From positions 4,774,001 to 4,838,000 of the forward strand of contig NZ_BIFQ01000001.1 of NCBI RefSeq assembly GCF_003967515.1: 64,000 nucleotides of DNA, written 5' to 3'. Below the pieces are notes generated by a model. The model made no database searches and was not told the origin of the DNA. It worked only from the letters and a program-made list of their open reading frames with translations. The position numbers and the translations under genes are program-made. Each line of letters opens with the position of its first letter. Position 1 is the first letter of the stretch. This document shows, piece after piece, positions 25,490 to 32,940 of the stretch. Source of the stretch: Dictyobacter aurantiacus. Its GTDB lineage: Bacteria > Chloroflexota > Ktedonobacteria > Ktedonobacterales > Ktedonobacteraceae.

Positions 25490-27502
25490 ATGTCTGTACA
25501 GCAGCAGGCGGCATTGTGTAACCCTTTCTGGTCGAAAGGCTTTGCCGATCCATTTGTATTGAAGGTGCGGGGACGCTACTATGCGTATGCTACCGAGAGC
25601 GAGGCCCATCCGGCGGAGCACTCCCGCGTCTTTCCTATTCTGACTAGCAGCGATATGCTGTCGTGGCGGGAGGTGGGCAAGGCCATGGCGCACCTCGGGT
25701 CTCCGCATTTTTTCTACTGGGCGCCCGAAGTGACCGAGCATAACGGCCAGTTCTACATGTACTACGCGGTACATACCGAGGAGTTTTCCGGTGGCATCCG
25801 CGTCGCCGTCGCCGATCGGCCCGAGGGTCCCTTCATCGATAGCGGTCACGATCTGACGAAGGATCTTGTGCCCTGGGCCATCGATCCGCATGTCTTTAAA
25901 GATGAAGATGGGCAGTGGTATCTCTACATGACCATTGAGTATGTCGATGCCGCATCCGGCCTGGTTGGTAGCGGCAATGCCGTCGCCCGCCTGCGCGACC
26001 CCTTTACCCTGCAGGGACCGCTGACGCGCGTGACGCGTCCCACGCAGCCCTGGCAGCTGTTTGAGCAGCAGCGGGCCTCTAAAGGTGGTCTCGACTGGTA
26101 CACGGTGGAGGGTCCGGCCGTGCTGCGCCAGCGTGGCCGCTACTATCAGATGTATTCCGGTGGTTGCTACTACCGTGACAACTACGCCATTAGCTACGCG
26201 GTTTCCGATATCCCCATGGGACCCGATGGGTTGCATGATACCTCCTGGCAGGACTGGTCGGGACGGCAGGGCGATCCGCGCCTCGTGCACGGCGATGAGT
26301 CGCTGATCGGTCCCGGCCACAATTCGGTGGTGCTGGCACCCAACAATGTCGATTCCTATATCGCCTATCACGCCACCCGGCAGGGTATGAAGGTGCGTCA
26401 GCCCTGCCTGGATCGCCTTTTCTTCCATGGCGATGAGCTGTGGACTCCGGCTCCGATCCACACGCCACAGCCAGCTCCTGCCATGCCACGACTGCGCGAT
26501 CTCTTTACTACCCCCGATCTGCAGCCAGCCTGGCAGCCGCTGTCCGGCCAGTGGGCCCCTGTTCCTGACGAAGAATGCGTGGTGCAGAGCGATGAGAACG
26601 CTCCACGCGCCGAGTTGAGCCAGCAGGAGCGTCTCAGCAGCGATTGGTTGCTTGAGATCAACCTCAAGTACCTGGGCGGCTCGGGTGGCTATGGTGTGCT
26701 GCTGCGCGGCGATGATAGCGATAGCCCGCTTCAAATCCTTCTCACCGCCAACAGGCAGCTTGTCTGTATAGATACAGCCAGCGGCGCCAGCCAGTTCTGG
26801 CCTCTGCCGGAGGACATCCTGCTTGAGCGCTGGCACCAGCTCCTGCTCTCGCTGTCCGGCTCCGTGCTCAGCATCCGTTTCGACGGCCGATCCGCTATCG
26901 AGACCATCCTGTCCCGGTCGGTCCACAGCTTCGCCCTGACGACCGATGCCTGCTCGGCCGCCGTCAGCGCCGTCAGCCTGACCGACCACTTCCGCGACGA
27001 GTTCCTCAATCCCGACCACGCGCCATCTCTGCTGGGCTGGTCCGGTCATCTCGCGGACTGGCAGGTCCGTGACGACGCGCTGCGGCAGACCAGCGCCGCG
27101 ACCGGTACCCATGTTATCTATAAAGGCTCTCGCTACACGCAGTTTGAATGCGCTGCTACCATAAAGGTAGAGCAGGTAGCGGGAGAGGATGGGGCTATCG
27201 GCCTCGCGTTGCAGGCTGAGGAGGATGAGCCGATCATCATCTGGCTCCAGCAGCAAGCCGCAGGCGCCACCTTGAGGGTAGAAGGCATCCCGAGCGCCAG
27301 CCAGTTGCAACTGCCGAAACTTAATCTGCGGGAATGGCACACCCTGCGCCTGGATGTCCAGCCCGACCAGCTTCACGTCTTTCTCGATGGACCCGAGGTT
27401 ACAGTGTTTCCTATATCCATAGGAGCCCGCCGCATCGGTCTCGCCACGAAAGATGCCTCCGCATCATTCATCGGCGTCTGGCAGACCAACCACCCATCGT
27501 AG
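25490..27502 (+). CDS. GH43-family glycosidase with C-terminal beta-sandwich domains, cytoplasmic
   Basis: 670 aa, no signal peptide. The catalytic propeller (about 8-335) has D20 (FADPF), D132 (AIDPHVF) and E207 (VEGPAV). Two further regions (about 350-500 and 505-670) look like concanavalin-type sandwiches as in large GH43 xylosidases/arabinofuranosidases. The ATG at 25490 has GGTGGAG just upstream; the GTG at 25433 would overlap the previous gene. The lack of an export signal suggests it finishes hydrolysis of imported oligosaccharides inside the cell. Confidence 0.88.
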   Translation: MSVQQQAALCNPFWSKGFADPFVLKVRGRYYAYATESEAHPAEHSRVFPILTSSDMLSWREVGKAMAHLGSPHFFYWAPEVTEHNGQFYMYYAVHTEEFSGGIRVAVADRPEGPFIDSGHDLTKDLVPWAIDPHVFKDEDGQWYLYMTIEYVDAASGLVGSGNAVARLRDPFTLQGPLTRVTRPTQPWQLFEQQRASKGGLDWYTVEGPAVLRQRGRYYQMYSGGCYYRDNYAISYAVSDIPMGPDGLHDTSWQDWSGRQGDPRLVHGDESLIGPGHNSVVLAPNNVDSYIAYHATRQGMKVRQPCLDRLFFHGDELWTPAPIHTPQPAPAMPRLRDLFTTPDLQPAWQPLSGQWAPVPDEECVVQSDENAPRAELSQQERLSSDWLLEINLKYLGGSGGYGVLLRGDDSDSPLQILLTANRQLVCIDTASGASQFWPLPEDILLERWHQLLLSLSGSVLSIRFDGRSAIETILSRSVHSFALTTDACSAAVSAVSLTDHFRDEFLNPDHAPSLLGWSGHLADWQVRDDALRQTSAATGTHVIYKGSRYTQFECAATIKVEQVAGEDGAIGLALQAEEDEPIIIWLQQQAAGATLRVEGIPSASQLQLPKLNLREWHTLRLDVQPDQLHVFLDGPEVTVFPISIGARRIGLATKDASASFIGVWQTNHPS

Positions 27503-27686
27503 GTGTCGGGCTTGCCCCGACTTGTCGCGCAGCGACCCGTTCCCGGCCGGTTCGGCTTCTTATGGATGACGCCTCGCCCCACACTCGTGCGGGCACCACG
27601 TTTTCCGGCATGTGCGCTATGAGAAGCGGTGTCGTGGGGGTACGGGGTCGCTGCGCGACAAAGTCGGGGCAAGCCCGACACCTACG
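27498..27686. repeat. Inverted pair of the CGTAGGTGYCGGGCTTGCCC repeat
   Basis: 27498-27541 and, in opposite direction, 27643-27686 are near-identical copies of the family seen at 8655 and 62247. The pair encloses about 100 bases. The left copy overlaps the stop codon of the GH43 gene. Confidence 0.8.
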
Positions 27687-27722
27687 GGGGGCGCGGTCGT
27701 TGAAATGAGGGAGGACGTATCG

Positions 27723-28133
27723 ATGAAAAAGGTTACCGCGGCCATCCTTGTGTTGGATGGCAAAATTCTGATCGCCAGACGACAGAAGGGCGATGTGCTG
27801 GAACATAAGTGGGAGTTTCCCGGCGGCAAAATCGAGCCTGGCGAGACGCCGCAGCAATGCCTCAAGCGTGAAATGATGGAGGAGTTTGGCGTCGAGGTCG
27901 CGGTAGGCGATTTTTTCTGCTCGACGGTCTATCGCTATCAGCATATCGAGATTGAGCTGCTGGCCTATCACACGGCGTACCTGGCGGGCGAATTTCAGCT
28001 CAATGTGCATGCCGAGATACGATGGATCACCCCCGGTGATCTCAAGCATTATGATTTTTCCGCCGCCGACATTCCTATCGCCCATCAGCTATATGAGAAA
28101 CTCAATCCACCACATCACTCCCCAGCTTCTTGA
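27723..28133 (+). CDS. Nudix hydrolase, MutT/NudG-like (8-oxo-dGTP diphosphatase type)
   Basis: 136 aa. A perfect Nudix box (G35-x5-E41-x7-R49-E50-x2-E53-E54-x-G56; GGKIEPGETPQQCLKREMM begins it) and the MutT-like start KKVTAAILVLDGKILIARRQ. It probably hydrolyses oxidised nucleotides such as 8-oxo-dGTP or a related (d)NTP. The ATG at 27723 follows GAGGGAGGA (27707-27715). A MITE copy begins one base after its stop codon. Confidence 0.9.
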   Translation: MKKVTAAILVLDGKILIARRQKGDVLEHKWEFPGGKIEPGETPQQCLKREMMEEFGVEVAVGDFFCSTVYRYQHIEIELLAYHTAYLAGEFQLNVHAEIRWITPGDLKHYDFSAADIPIAHQLYEKLNPPHHSPAS

Positions 28134-28134
28134 G

Positions 28135-28338
28135 AGAGTGTCTGACTCTCATGATGATGGCCTGCGGCCTGCATGGGTTTTCGCACCTCCGGTGCTCAGC
28201 ATTCCGTTGTGTGTTCGTGCATGGGGCGCGCTGATGCGCGCCCCATGCACGAACACACAAAAACAGTGCGGCCGCGTAGCGACCGCGCGTGCGGGGGCGC
28301 GCACGTCCCCCCAAGGTGACGGGAGTCAGACACACTCT
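28135..28338 (+). repeat. MITE-like element, copy A
   Basis: About 204 bp. Ends: AGAGTGTCTGACTCTC at the left and GTCAGACACACTCT at the right (imperfect terminal inverted repeats). Left arm contains GATGATGGCCTGCGGCCTGC and CACCTCCGGTGCTCA; right arm contains GTGCGGCCGCG and GTGCGGGGGCGC. The centre is a perfect 25-bp stem (28207-28231 / 28236-28260), loop TGAT. No coding capacity. It ends at the IS left end. Confidence 0.88.
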
Positions 28339-28391
28339 GAGCTCGACTTTGTACATTTTTGCTAAAAAGGCAGGCATGAGGCCCCCGTGAA

Positions 28392-28428
28392 GGTAAGATA
28401 GAACGATCTAGCAAAAAGTTCTCTTACC
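28392..28428 (+). other. Hairpin upstream of the transposase ribosome site
   Basis: GGTAAGATAGAAC (28392-28404) pairs with GTTCTCTTACC (28418-28428) with a small bulge, just before GGAGG (28431-28435). In many ISs such a hairpin blocks translation of read-through transcripts; that role is inferred. Confidence 0.55.
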
Positions 28429-28440
28429 ACGGAGGCTGTC

Positions 28441-29787
28441 ATGCCCGTACCAGAAACCATTATAGCCGTTGTGGCCCCCTTTCGGCCATTGTTTACCGCT
28501 CCGACTTGGAGAAAGTTAATGACGTTATTGACAGGAACCCTGCTCGCTCATGGTCCTCGCACCGTCTGTAGCGCGTTGCGTTTCAGCGGGGAGCAGGGGA
28601 ACGAGCACTGGAGTAGCTATCATCACGTGCTCAATCGCGCGCGGTGGTCTCCTCTGGCGGCCAGTCGGTGTTTGTTGCTACTCATCGTCGAGACCTTGCT
28701 GCCCAAGGGAGCCCCCATTCACATCGTGATTGATGAAACGCTGGAGCGACGCTGGGGTCCCATGATCAGCAAACGGGGTCATTATCGTGATAGCGTCCGC
28801 TCCAGTCGCAAGAAAACGGTGAGTAGCAGTGGGTTGCGCTGGATCGTGATGGGAGTCGTTTGCACGCCCGCCTGGAGTCAGCACCCCTGGACCTTGCCCT
28901 TTCTCGCAGTCCTGAGCACCACTCCAGCCGTCAGCGAGCACACTGGCAAGCGGCACAAAACGATTGCCATGTGGGCGGGGCAGATGATCAGTCTGTTGCA
29001 TCGCTGGCTTCCCGATCGCGAGATCTGGGTGGTGGGTGATGGAGCCTACAACTGCCTGGCGTTTGGACTGCACTGTGCCAAACGGTCGGTCCGCTTGATC
29101 ACTCCCTGCCAGTTCGATAGCGCGTTTCATGATCCCCTCCCCCCACCTGAGCAGTTGCCCAAAGGGGGCAAACCACGCAAAGTGGGCAAACGGCAAGCCA
29201 AGCTCAGCGAGGTGCTGCACGATCCCTGTACGCAATGGGAAGAGCAGGTGATCCCCTGGTATGGGCAAGGAGGGCGCCGCATGCAGTGGTGCAGTGGAAC
29301 GGCATGGTGGCATCGGGCCAAACAGCCCCCCTTGCCCATTCGCTGGGTCCTCATCCGAGATCCAGAGGGCAAGCAGGAACCCAAAGCGTTGTTGTGTACA
29401 GATCAACACGTCAGCCCGCTCACGATCATCCTCACGTTCATGCTCCGCTGGAGCATTGAAACCACCTTTGAGCAAACACGTGCCCATTTGGGGTTTCAAA
29501 CCCAACGACAGTGGTCTGATACCGCGATTGAGCGCAGCACGCCGCTGCTCTTAGGCACCTACAGTTTGCTCACCCTGATGGGAACGCATCTGCAGAAGCG
29601 TGAGCCGATCACACCAGAGTATACGGCCTGGTACCACAAATCAGAAGCGACCTTCCATGATGTGTTGGCCACCATTCGTGTGCAGATCTGGAAGCAGCAA
29701 ATCAATCTGACAGCTGCCCGTGACCCTGCTGTCAGACTGCTCGGGTCATCCGTGCTTGATCGGCTACTGTTTGCCGCCTGTTTTTAG
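28441..29787 (+). CDS. DDE transposase (IS4/IS701-like)
   Basis: 448 aa, single uninterrupted frame. The three catalytic acids appear in likely positions: first Asp in IVIDETLERRWG (about 99), second Asp in WVVGDGAYN (about 200), and Glu in RWSIETTFEQTRAHLGFQ, which fits the Y/R-x3-E-x6-K/R pattern of IS4-related enzymes. The N-terminal part (GPRTVCSALRF...EHWSSYHHVLNRARWS) is typical of IS701-type proteins. It should catalyse cut-and-paste movement of the element. The intact frame and perfect ends suggest recent activity. Confidence 0.88.
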   Translation: MPVPETIIAVVAPFRPLFTAPTWRKLMTLLTGTLLAHGPRTVCSALRFSGEQGNEHWSSYHHVLNRARWSPLAASRCLLLLIVETLLPKGAPIHIVIDETLERRWGPMISKRGHYRDSVRSSRKKTVSSSGLRWIVMGVVCTPAWSQHPWTLPFLAVLSTTPAVSEHTGKRHKTIAMWAGQMISLLHRWLPDREIWVVGDGAYNCLAFGLHCAKRSVRLITPCQFDSAFHDPLPPPEQLPKGGKPRKVGKRQAKLSEVLHDPCTQWEEQVIPWYGQGGRRMQWCSGTAWWHRAKQPPLPIRWVLIRDPEGKQEPKALLCTDQHVSPLTIILTFMLRWSIETTFEQTRAHLGFQTQRQWSDTAIERSTPLLLGTYSLLTLMGTHLQKREPITPEYTAWYHKSEATFHDVLATIRVQIWKQQINLTAARDPAVRLLGSSVLDRLLFAACF

Positions 29788-29811
29788 TTGGAAATGTACA
29801 AAGTCGAGCTG

Positions 29812-30017
29812 AGAATGTGTCTGACTCTCACGATGATGGCCTGCGGCCTGCATGGGGTTTCGCGCCCGCGGTGCTCAGGAGTCCATTGTGTGTTGGTGCA
29901 TCGGGCGCGCGGATGCGCGCCCGATGCACCAACACACAAAACCGGTGCGGCCGCGCAGCGGACGCGAGTGCGGGGGCGCTCACGTGTCCCCAAAGCGGTG
30001 GGAATAATACACACTCT
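29812..30017 (+). repeat. MITE-like element, copy B
   Basis: Same family and direction as copy A. The left end GAATGTGTCTGACTCTC is intact; the right end (GGAATAATACACACTCT) is degraded. Central perfect 25-bp stem 29886-29910 / 29915-29939, loop GGAT. Its stem differs from copy A at several positions, always with a matching change in the other arm. It begins at the IS right end. Confidence 0.86.
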
Positions 30018-30102
30018 GAAAGAGTTTGAGGATTAATGTGGTGCCAGCGGCGCCGGTGCCCTTCCTCAACTTTTTAGACCCCTGCATCGTGTCTGTTAGT
30101 AA

Positions 30103-30129
30103 ATAAAGTATCGCAATACGATACTTTAT
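30103..30129 (+). promoter_or_regulatory. 11-5-11 dyad, candidate operator
   Basis: ATAAAGTATCG, CAATA, CGATACTTTAT. It lies 28 bases before the DUF1622 start. Its form suits a TetR/MarR-type regulator, but no regulator gene is adjacent. Confidence 0.5.
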
Positions 30130-30157
30130 ATAGCTCATTATAGAATTGGGGGGAATA

Positions 30158-30604
30158 TTGGAAACGCTATTGAAACTGTGGACCGGCAACCTGGCGTCAG
30201 GAGTGGAAGGGATCGCTGGACTACTTATTGCTATTGCCGCCCTGCAGGCGACCATTCGCGCGCTACTCCTCTTTTTAGGTAGGGGAAAGGGAACCAATCA
30301 GCAGCAGGAGCCGCAGACGGAGAATATTCGCTTGCGCCTGGGGCGCTGGCTGGCTCTGGCCCTCGAATTTGAGCTGGGCGCTGATATCCTGCGTACCGCT
30401 ATCGCGCCGACCTGGAACGAGATTGGCCAACTGGCCGCCATCGCTACCATTCGTACCCTGCTCAACTACTTCCTGCAGCAGGAGATCGATCGCGCGGCCC
30501 GCCGTCAGCCCGACACGGCTCTGCAGCCACACACGCCACGCTCCGGACCGACCGAGCAAGCCGCTCCCGCAGCCACCAGGAGCATCACCAATGCTCTTCA
30601 CTAG
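30158..30604 (+). CDS. DUF1622 family membrane protein (first of tandem pair)
   Basis: 148 aa with about three hydrophobic helices. The segment GRWLALALEFELGADILRTA followed by PTWNEIGQLAAIATIRTLLN is the conserved core of DUF1622, small membrane proteins of unknown function. The start is uncertain: TTG 30158 has GGGGGG four bases upstream; TTG 30146 is the alternative. The 3' end overlaps the next gene by 14 bp, so the two are translated together. A 27-bp dyad lies upstream. Confidence 0.78.
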   Translation: METLLKLWTGNLASGVEGIAGLLIAIAALQATIRALLLFLGRGKGTNQQQEPQTENIRLRLGRWLALALEFELGADILRTAIAPTWNEIGQLAAIATIRTLLNYFLQQEIDRAARRQPDTALQPHTPRSGPTEQAAPAATRSITNALH

Positions 30605-30914
30605 CTTTTTCAGCTTTACCACCTGGGCCACGCTCATCGAATTCGCGGGCGCACTACTGATCAGCGCGTATATCCTCGCCTCCCTGTACGTGTTGCTGCG
30701 TACCCGCGATATTACGCGCGCCCGCCTGGTGGTCGCCGATGGCGTCATTACCGGCCTCAGTTTTAAACTCGCCGGGACCCTGCTCAAGACCATCGACCTG
30801 CGCAGCTGGCAACAGATCCTGATGTTCGTGGCTATCTTTGCTCTGCGTACCCTCCTGAAACGCTTCTTTACCTGGGAACGCACGCGCCTGCAACGCCATG
30901 AATCTCAGCTCTAA
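30591..30914 (+). CDS. Second DUF1622-like membrane protein (shorter paralogue)
   Basis: 107 aa, start ATG 30591 with AGGAG (30578-30582) inside the upstream gene, which it overlaps by 14 bp. Three hydrophobic helices. The C-terminal half (GLSFKLAGTLLKTI, then SWQQILMFVAIFALRTLLKR) lines up with the DUF1622 core of its neighbour, so this looks like a diverged duplicate; the two may form a heteromer. No function is known. A two-way terminator follows. Confidence 0.72.
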   Translation: MLFTSFFSFTTWATLIEFAGALLISAYILASLYVLLRTRDITRARLVVADGVITGLSFKLAGTLLKTIDLRSWQQILMFVAIFALRTLLKRFFTWERTRLQRHESQL

Positions 30915-30937
30915 ATATATACGGACTAAGAGTTACG

Positions 30938-30992
30938 GGAGCGCCCATTCATACTCTCCTTACCAGTTAGGGAGAGTATGAATGGGCGCTCC
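30938..30992. terminator. Bidirectional hairpin terminator
   Basis: Perfect 22-bp stem (30938-30959 / 30971-30992) with an 11-nt loop, placed between convergent genes. Confidence 0.8.
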
Positions 30993-31014
30993 TATGGGAT
31001 GCGCTTAATGTGTC

Positions 31015-32232
31015 TTATCTGTGCTTTTTGTTGTTGTTCTTATTATTGTTAAACTGGATCGCTCCGAACAGGCCATGTGCCTCGTCCGCGATTCCGGCGG
31101 CGAAGAAGAGTGTGTTACGTGGACCCGCCAGGGCACCGTTGCCAAAGGCCAGGCCCCACAGGCCATTGATGACAATGGGGGCGCCAAATTTATTATTCAG
31201 TGGCCCGAGGAACGTGCCCGTCCTGGGATTGAACGCGTTGATATGTCCATCCCCGAAATTGCCGACCAGCAGATCGTTGCTGAACGGACCAAAATCCTTT
31301 GGTGCCAGGGTCATTCCCCAGGGTGAATTGAGCACGCCATCGGAGATGAGGCGCCGCAGAAACATCCCGTCTGTATTAAAGACATCAACGAAGCCATTGC
31401 CCGGTCCCGCCACATCGTCGTGTTTCGCTGCATCTTGCAGAGCAAAGCTGACAAAAATTTTGCCATTGATGTTCTGAATGCCAAAGGGGGCAAAACATTG
31501 ATTGGATAGCGGGCAATCAGCCGCCAACTGTGAATCGGTGAAGGAATGGACGAGATTAAAGTTGCCGTCAAACATATCAACATTGCCAGAGCGGAAGTTG
31601 GCGGCGTAGAGGAAGTTGCCCGAGGAGGTATGCCCGATGGCCAGCCCTTTATAGACCGCGCCCGGTGAATTATCGACCTTAAGGATGGCATTGGTCGGAT
31701 CAACCTGGGGATTCCAACCGGAGATGGTGCCATCTTCAGTGGCGAAAATGAACTTGCTGGGGCGCGATTTTCCATTGGCGGAGATGACAAAATCATTTGT
31801 ATTGTTGAAGACATTGCCTGTTGGGGTCGCGGTTGTTCCGATCGGGCTGCCATTTGGAGGCGGGATCTTAATTACCAGCGGGTTGCCCACCGGGAAGGCC
31901 TTGCCGTTGCCCAGGTAGGATGTCGCGACGCCGGTGCCGTTGTCCGAAACGATCCATGGGCCGATGGGGCCATGCGAGATTCCCCAGGAGTTGACCAGGT
32001 TCGGGTCGAGAAAACGGGCTACCCCCGCGATATCAGAAACCAGGTTGGTCTGTTGATAAAATCCTCGGTTGGACATTCCGCTGGACGTGCCGCTTGCGGC
32101 ATGGGTGGGAGATACATACAATGCTCCACTTACCATTACCGCTCCTATCAGCATGGCCAGTACAAAGCGTAAGGATATATCGCGTCCCTTCGAGAAGAAA
32201 GAGAACCGCATCGAAAGCCTCACTTTCCACAT
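31015..32232 (-). CDS. Secreted TIGR03118-family beta-propeller protein
   Basis: 405 aa. N-terminal signal peptide (FVLAMLIGAVMVSGALYVSP, then a likely cut after THAAS). The mature protein has the repeats typical of TIGR03118: NLVSDIAGVARFLDPNLVNS, SNPLVIKIP-type blades, NFRSGNVDMFDGNF, APFGIQNINGKIFVSFALQD and LWGLAFGNGALAGPRNTLFF. These proteins are NHL-like propellers of unknown role. It ends in an Asn/Lys-rich tail (NNNKNNNKKH). ATG 32232 is used; ATG 32211 is also possible, with GTGAGG upstream. It is monocistronic. Confidence 0.85.
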   Translation of the reverse strand: MWKVRLSMRFSFFSKGRDISLRFVLAMLIGAVMVSGALYVSPTHAASGTSSGMSNRGFYQQTNLVSDIAGVARFLDPNLVNSWGISHGPIGPWIVSDNGTGVATSYLGNGKAFPVGNPLVIKIPPPNGSPIGTTATPTGNVFNNTNDFVISANGKSRPSKFIFATEDGTISGWNPQVDPTNAILKVDNSPGAVYKGLAIGHTSSGNFLYAANFRSGNVDMFDGNFNLVHSFTDSQLAADCPLSNQCFAPFGIQNINGKIFVSFALQDAAKHDDVAGPGNGFVDVFNTDGMFLRRLISDGVLNSPWGMTLAPKDFGPFSNDLLVGNFGDGHINAFNPRTGTFLGPLNNKFGAPIVINGLWGLAFGNGALAGPRNTLFFAAGIADEAHGLFGAIQFNNNKNNNKKHR

Positions 32233-32266
32233 TTCACTCTAATGTCAGATTGAATGCATTTTTTTC

Positions 32267-32422
32267 AGAACGTGTCTAACTCTCGTCATCATCATCTGTG
32301 ATCTGCATGAGATTTCGCACCTCCGGTGCCCAAGGGTCATATAGTTGTTGGTGCATCGGGGGCGCTGATGCGCCCCCCGATGCACCAACAACCAAAACCG
32401 GTGCGGCCGCGCAGCGGATGCC
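32267..32422 (+). repeat. MITE-like element, copy C (right end missing)
   Basis: Left end CAGAACGTGTCTAACTCTC; central stem 32344-32365 / 32370-32392 with one extra C, loop TGAT. The element stops in GCAGCGGATGCC, where copy D begins, so D appears to have replaced its right end. Confidence 0.82.
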
Positions 32423-32424
32423 TG

Positions 32425-32630
32425 AGAGAGTGTCTGACTCTCATGATGATGGCCTGCGGACTGCATGTTTTTTCGCACCTCCGGTGCTCAGAATTCCGTT
32501 GTGTGTTAGTGCATGGGGCGCGCTGATGCGCGCCCCATGCACTAACACACAAAAACAGTGCGGCCGCGCAGCGGACGCCCGTGCGGGGGCGCGCACGTGC
32601 CCCCATGGTGGCGGAAGTCAGACACGTTCT
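32425..32630 (+). repeat. MITE-like element, copy D (full length)
   Basis: Ends AGAGAGTGTCTGACTCTC and GTCAGACACGTTCT. Central perfect 25-bp stem 32499-32523 / 32528-32552, loop TGAT. It differs from copy A by a paired C/A (and G/T) change in the stem. Confidence 0.87.
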
Positions 32631-32940
32631 GACATAGCGAGAGGATCATTTATGCATCTGAAATGCCATCTGAAAACTTGATCGACCATAAGGGGAAGAA
32701 TCTATAATTAGAGAGGAAGTGGCATATGTGTATCTTATGATATATGTGCAACACCTGATAACCTATCCGTGCTGGTGATTATTGTGTACACTTAATCGGG
32801 CAATGCCTGTATTGAGGCAATCAGGGCGGGCGGGCACGTTCCTTCACCGACGTAACCTTCCCAAAGAACGTTGCAGTGGCGTATGTTTTTCTGGAACGGT
32901 TCCGATGTGTGGTGGAACGTGCCCGCCCTCCTATGTCACA
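32631..32940. other. Intergenic region with a long-range inverted repeat
   Basis: GGCGGGCACGTTCC (32829-32842) and its complement (32914-32927) are 71 bases apart, with a small palindrome GGAACGGTTCC (32893-32903) between. On the minus strand this structure would directly follow the aminotransferase stop codon and may be its terminator or a structured 3' UTR. No gene is seen. Confidence 0.5.

Larger units (their letters stand above)
28341..29809 (+). mobile_element. Complete insertion sequence with DDE transposase (IS4/IS701-like)
   Basis: 1469 bp bounded by perfect 18-bp inverted repeats GCTCGACTTTGTACATTT (28341-28358 and, inverted, 29792-29809). TGA lies directly outside both ends, a possible 3-bp target duplication; a 4-bp CTGA reading shifted by one is also possible. 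It contains one intact transposase gene. MITE copies A and B abut its two ends. Confidence 0.88.

Noticed and set aside
25352..27376. 674-codon antisense ORF over the second GH43 gene
   Set aside because: The sense frame has full GH43 motifs; the antisense product has no recognisable domain. GC-rich genes often give long antisense frames (also at 14989-16392, 16535-17806, 44812-45840, 53843-55060).
27498..27686. Attachment sites or a small mobile element bounded by the inverted repeat pair
   Set aside because: The enclosed ~100 bases hold no gene and single copies of the repeat occur elsewhere; it is simply two copies of a dispersed repeat.
28135..30017. Composite transposon: IS flanked by MITEs as one mobile unit
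   Set aside because: MITE ends and IS ends differ, both MITEs point the same way and the family is also found alone in other places; simple insertion into a MITE pair is enough.
29788..30036. Small ORFs inside the MITE copies (also near 28102-28414, 32298-32681, 38843-39169, 41185-41550)
   Set aside because: They are read through the palindromic repeat in several frames, have no ribosome site and different frames in each copy; the conserved thing is the DNA, not a protein.
32829..32927. T-box riboswitch
   Set aside because: No T-box bulge sequence or specifier loop is seen, and the structure lies after, not before, a gene.
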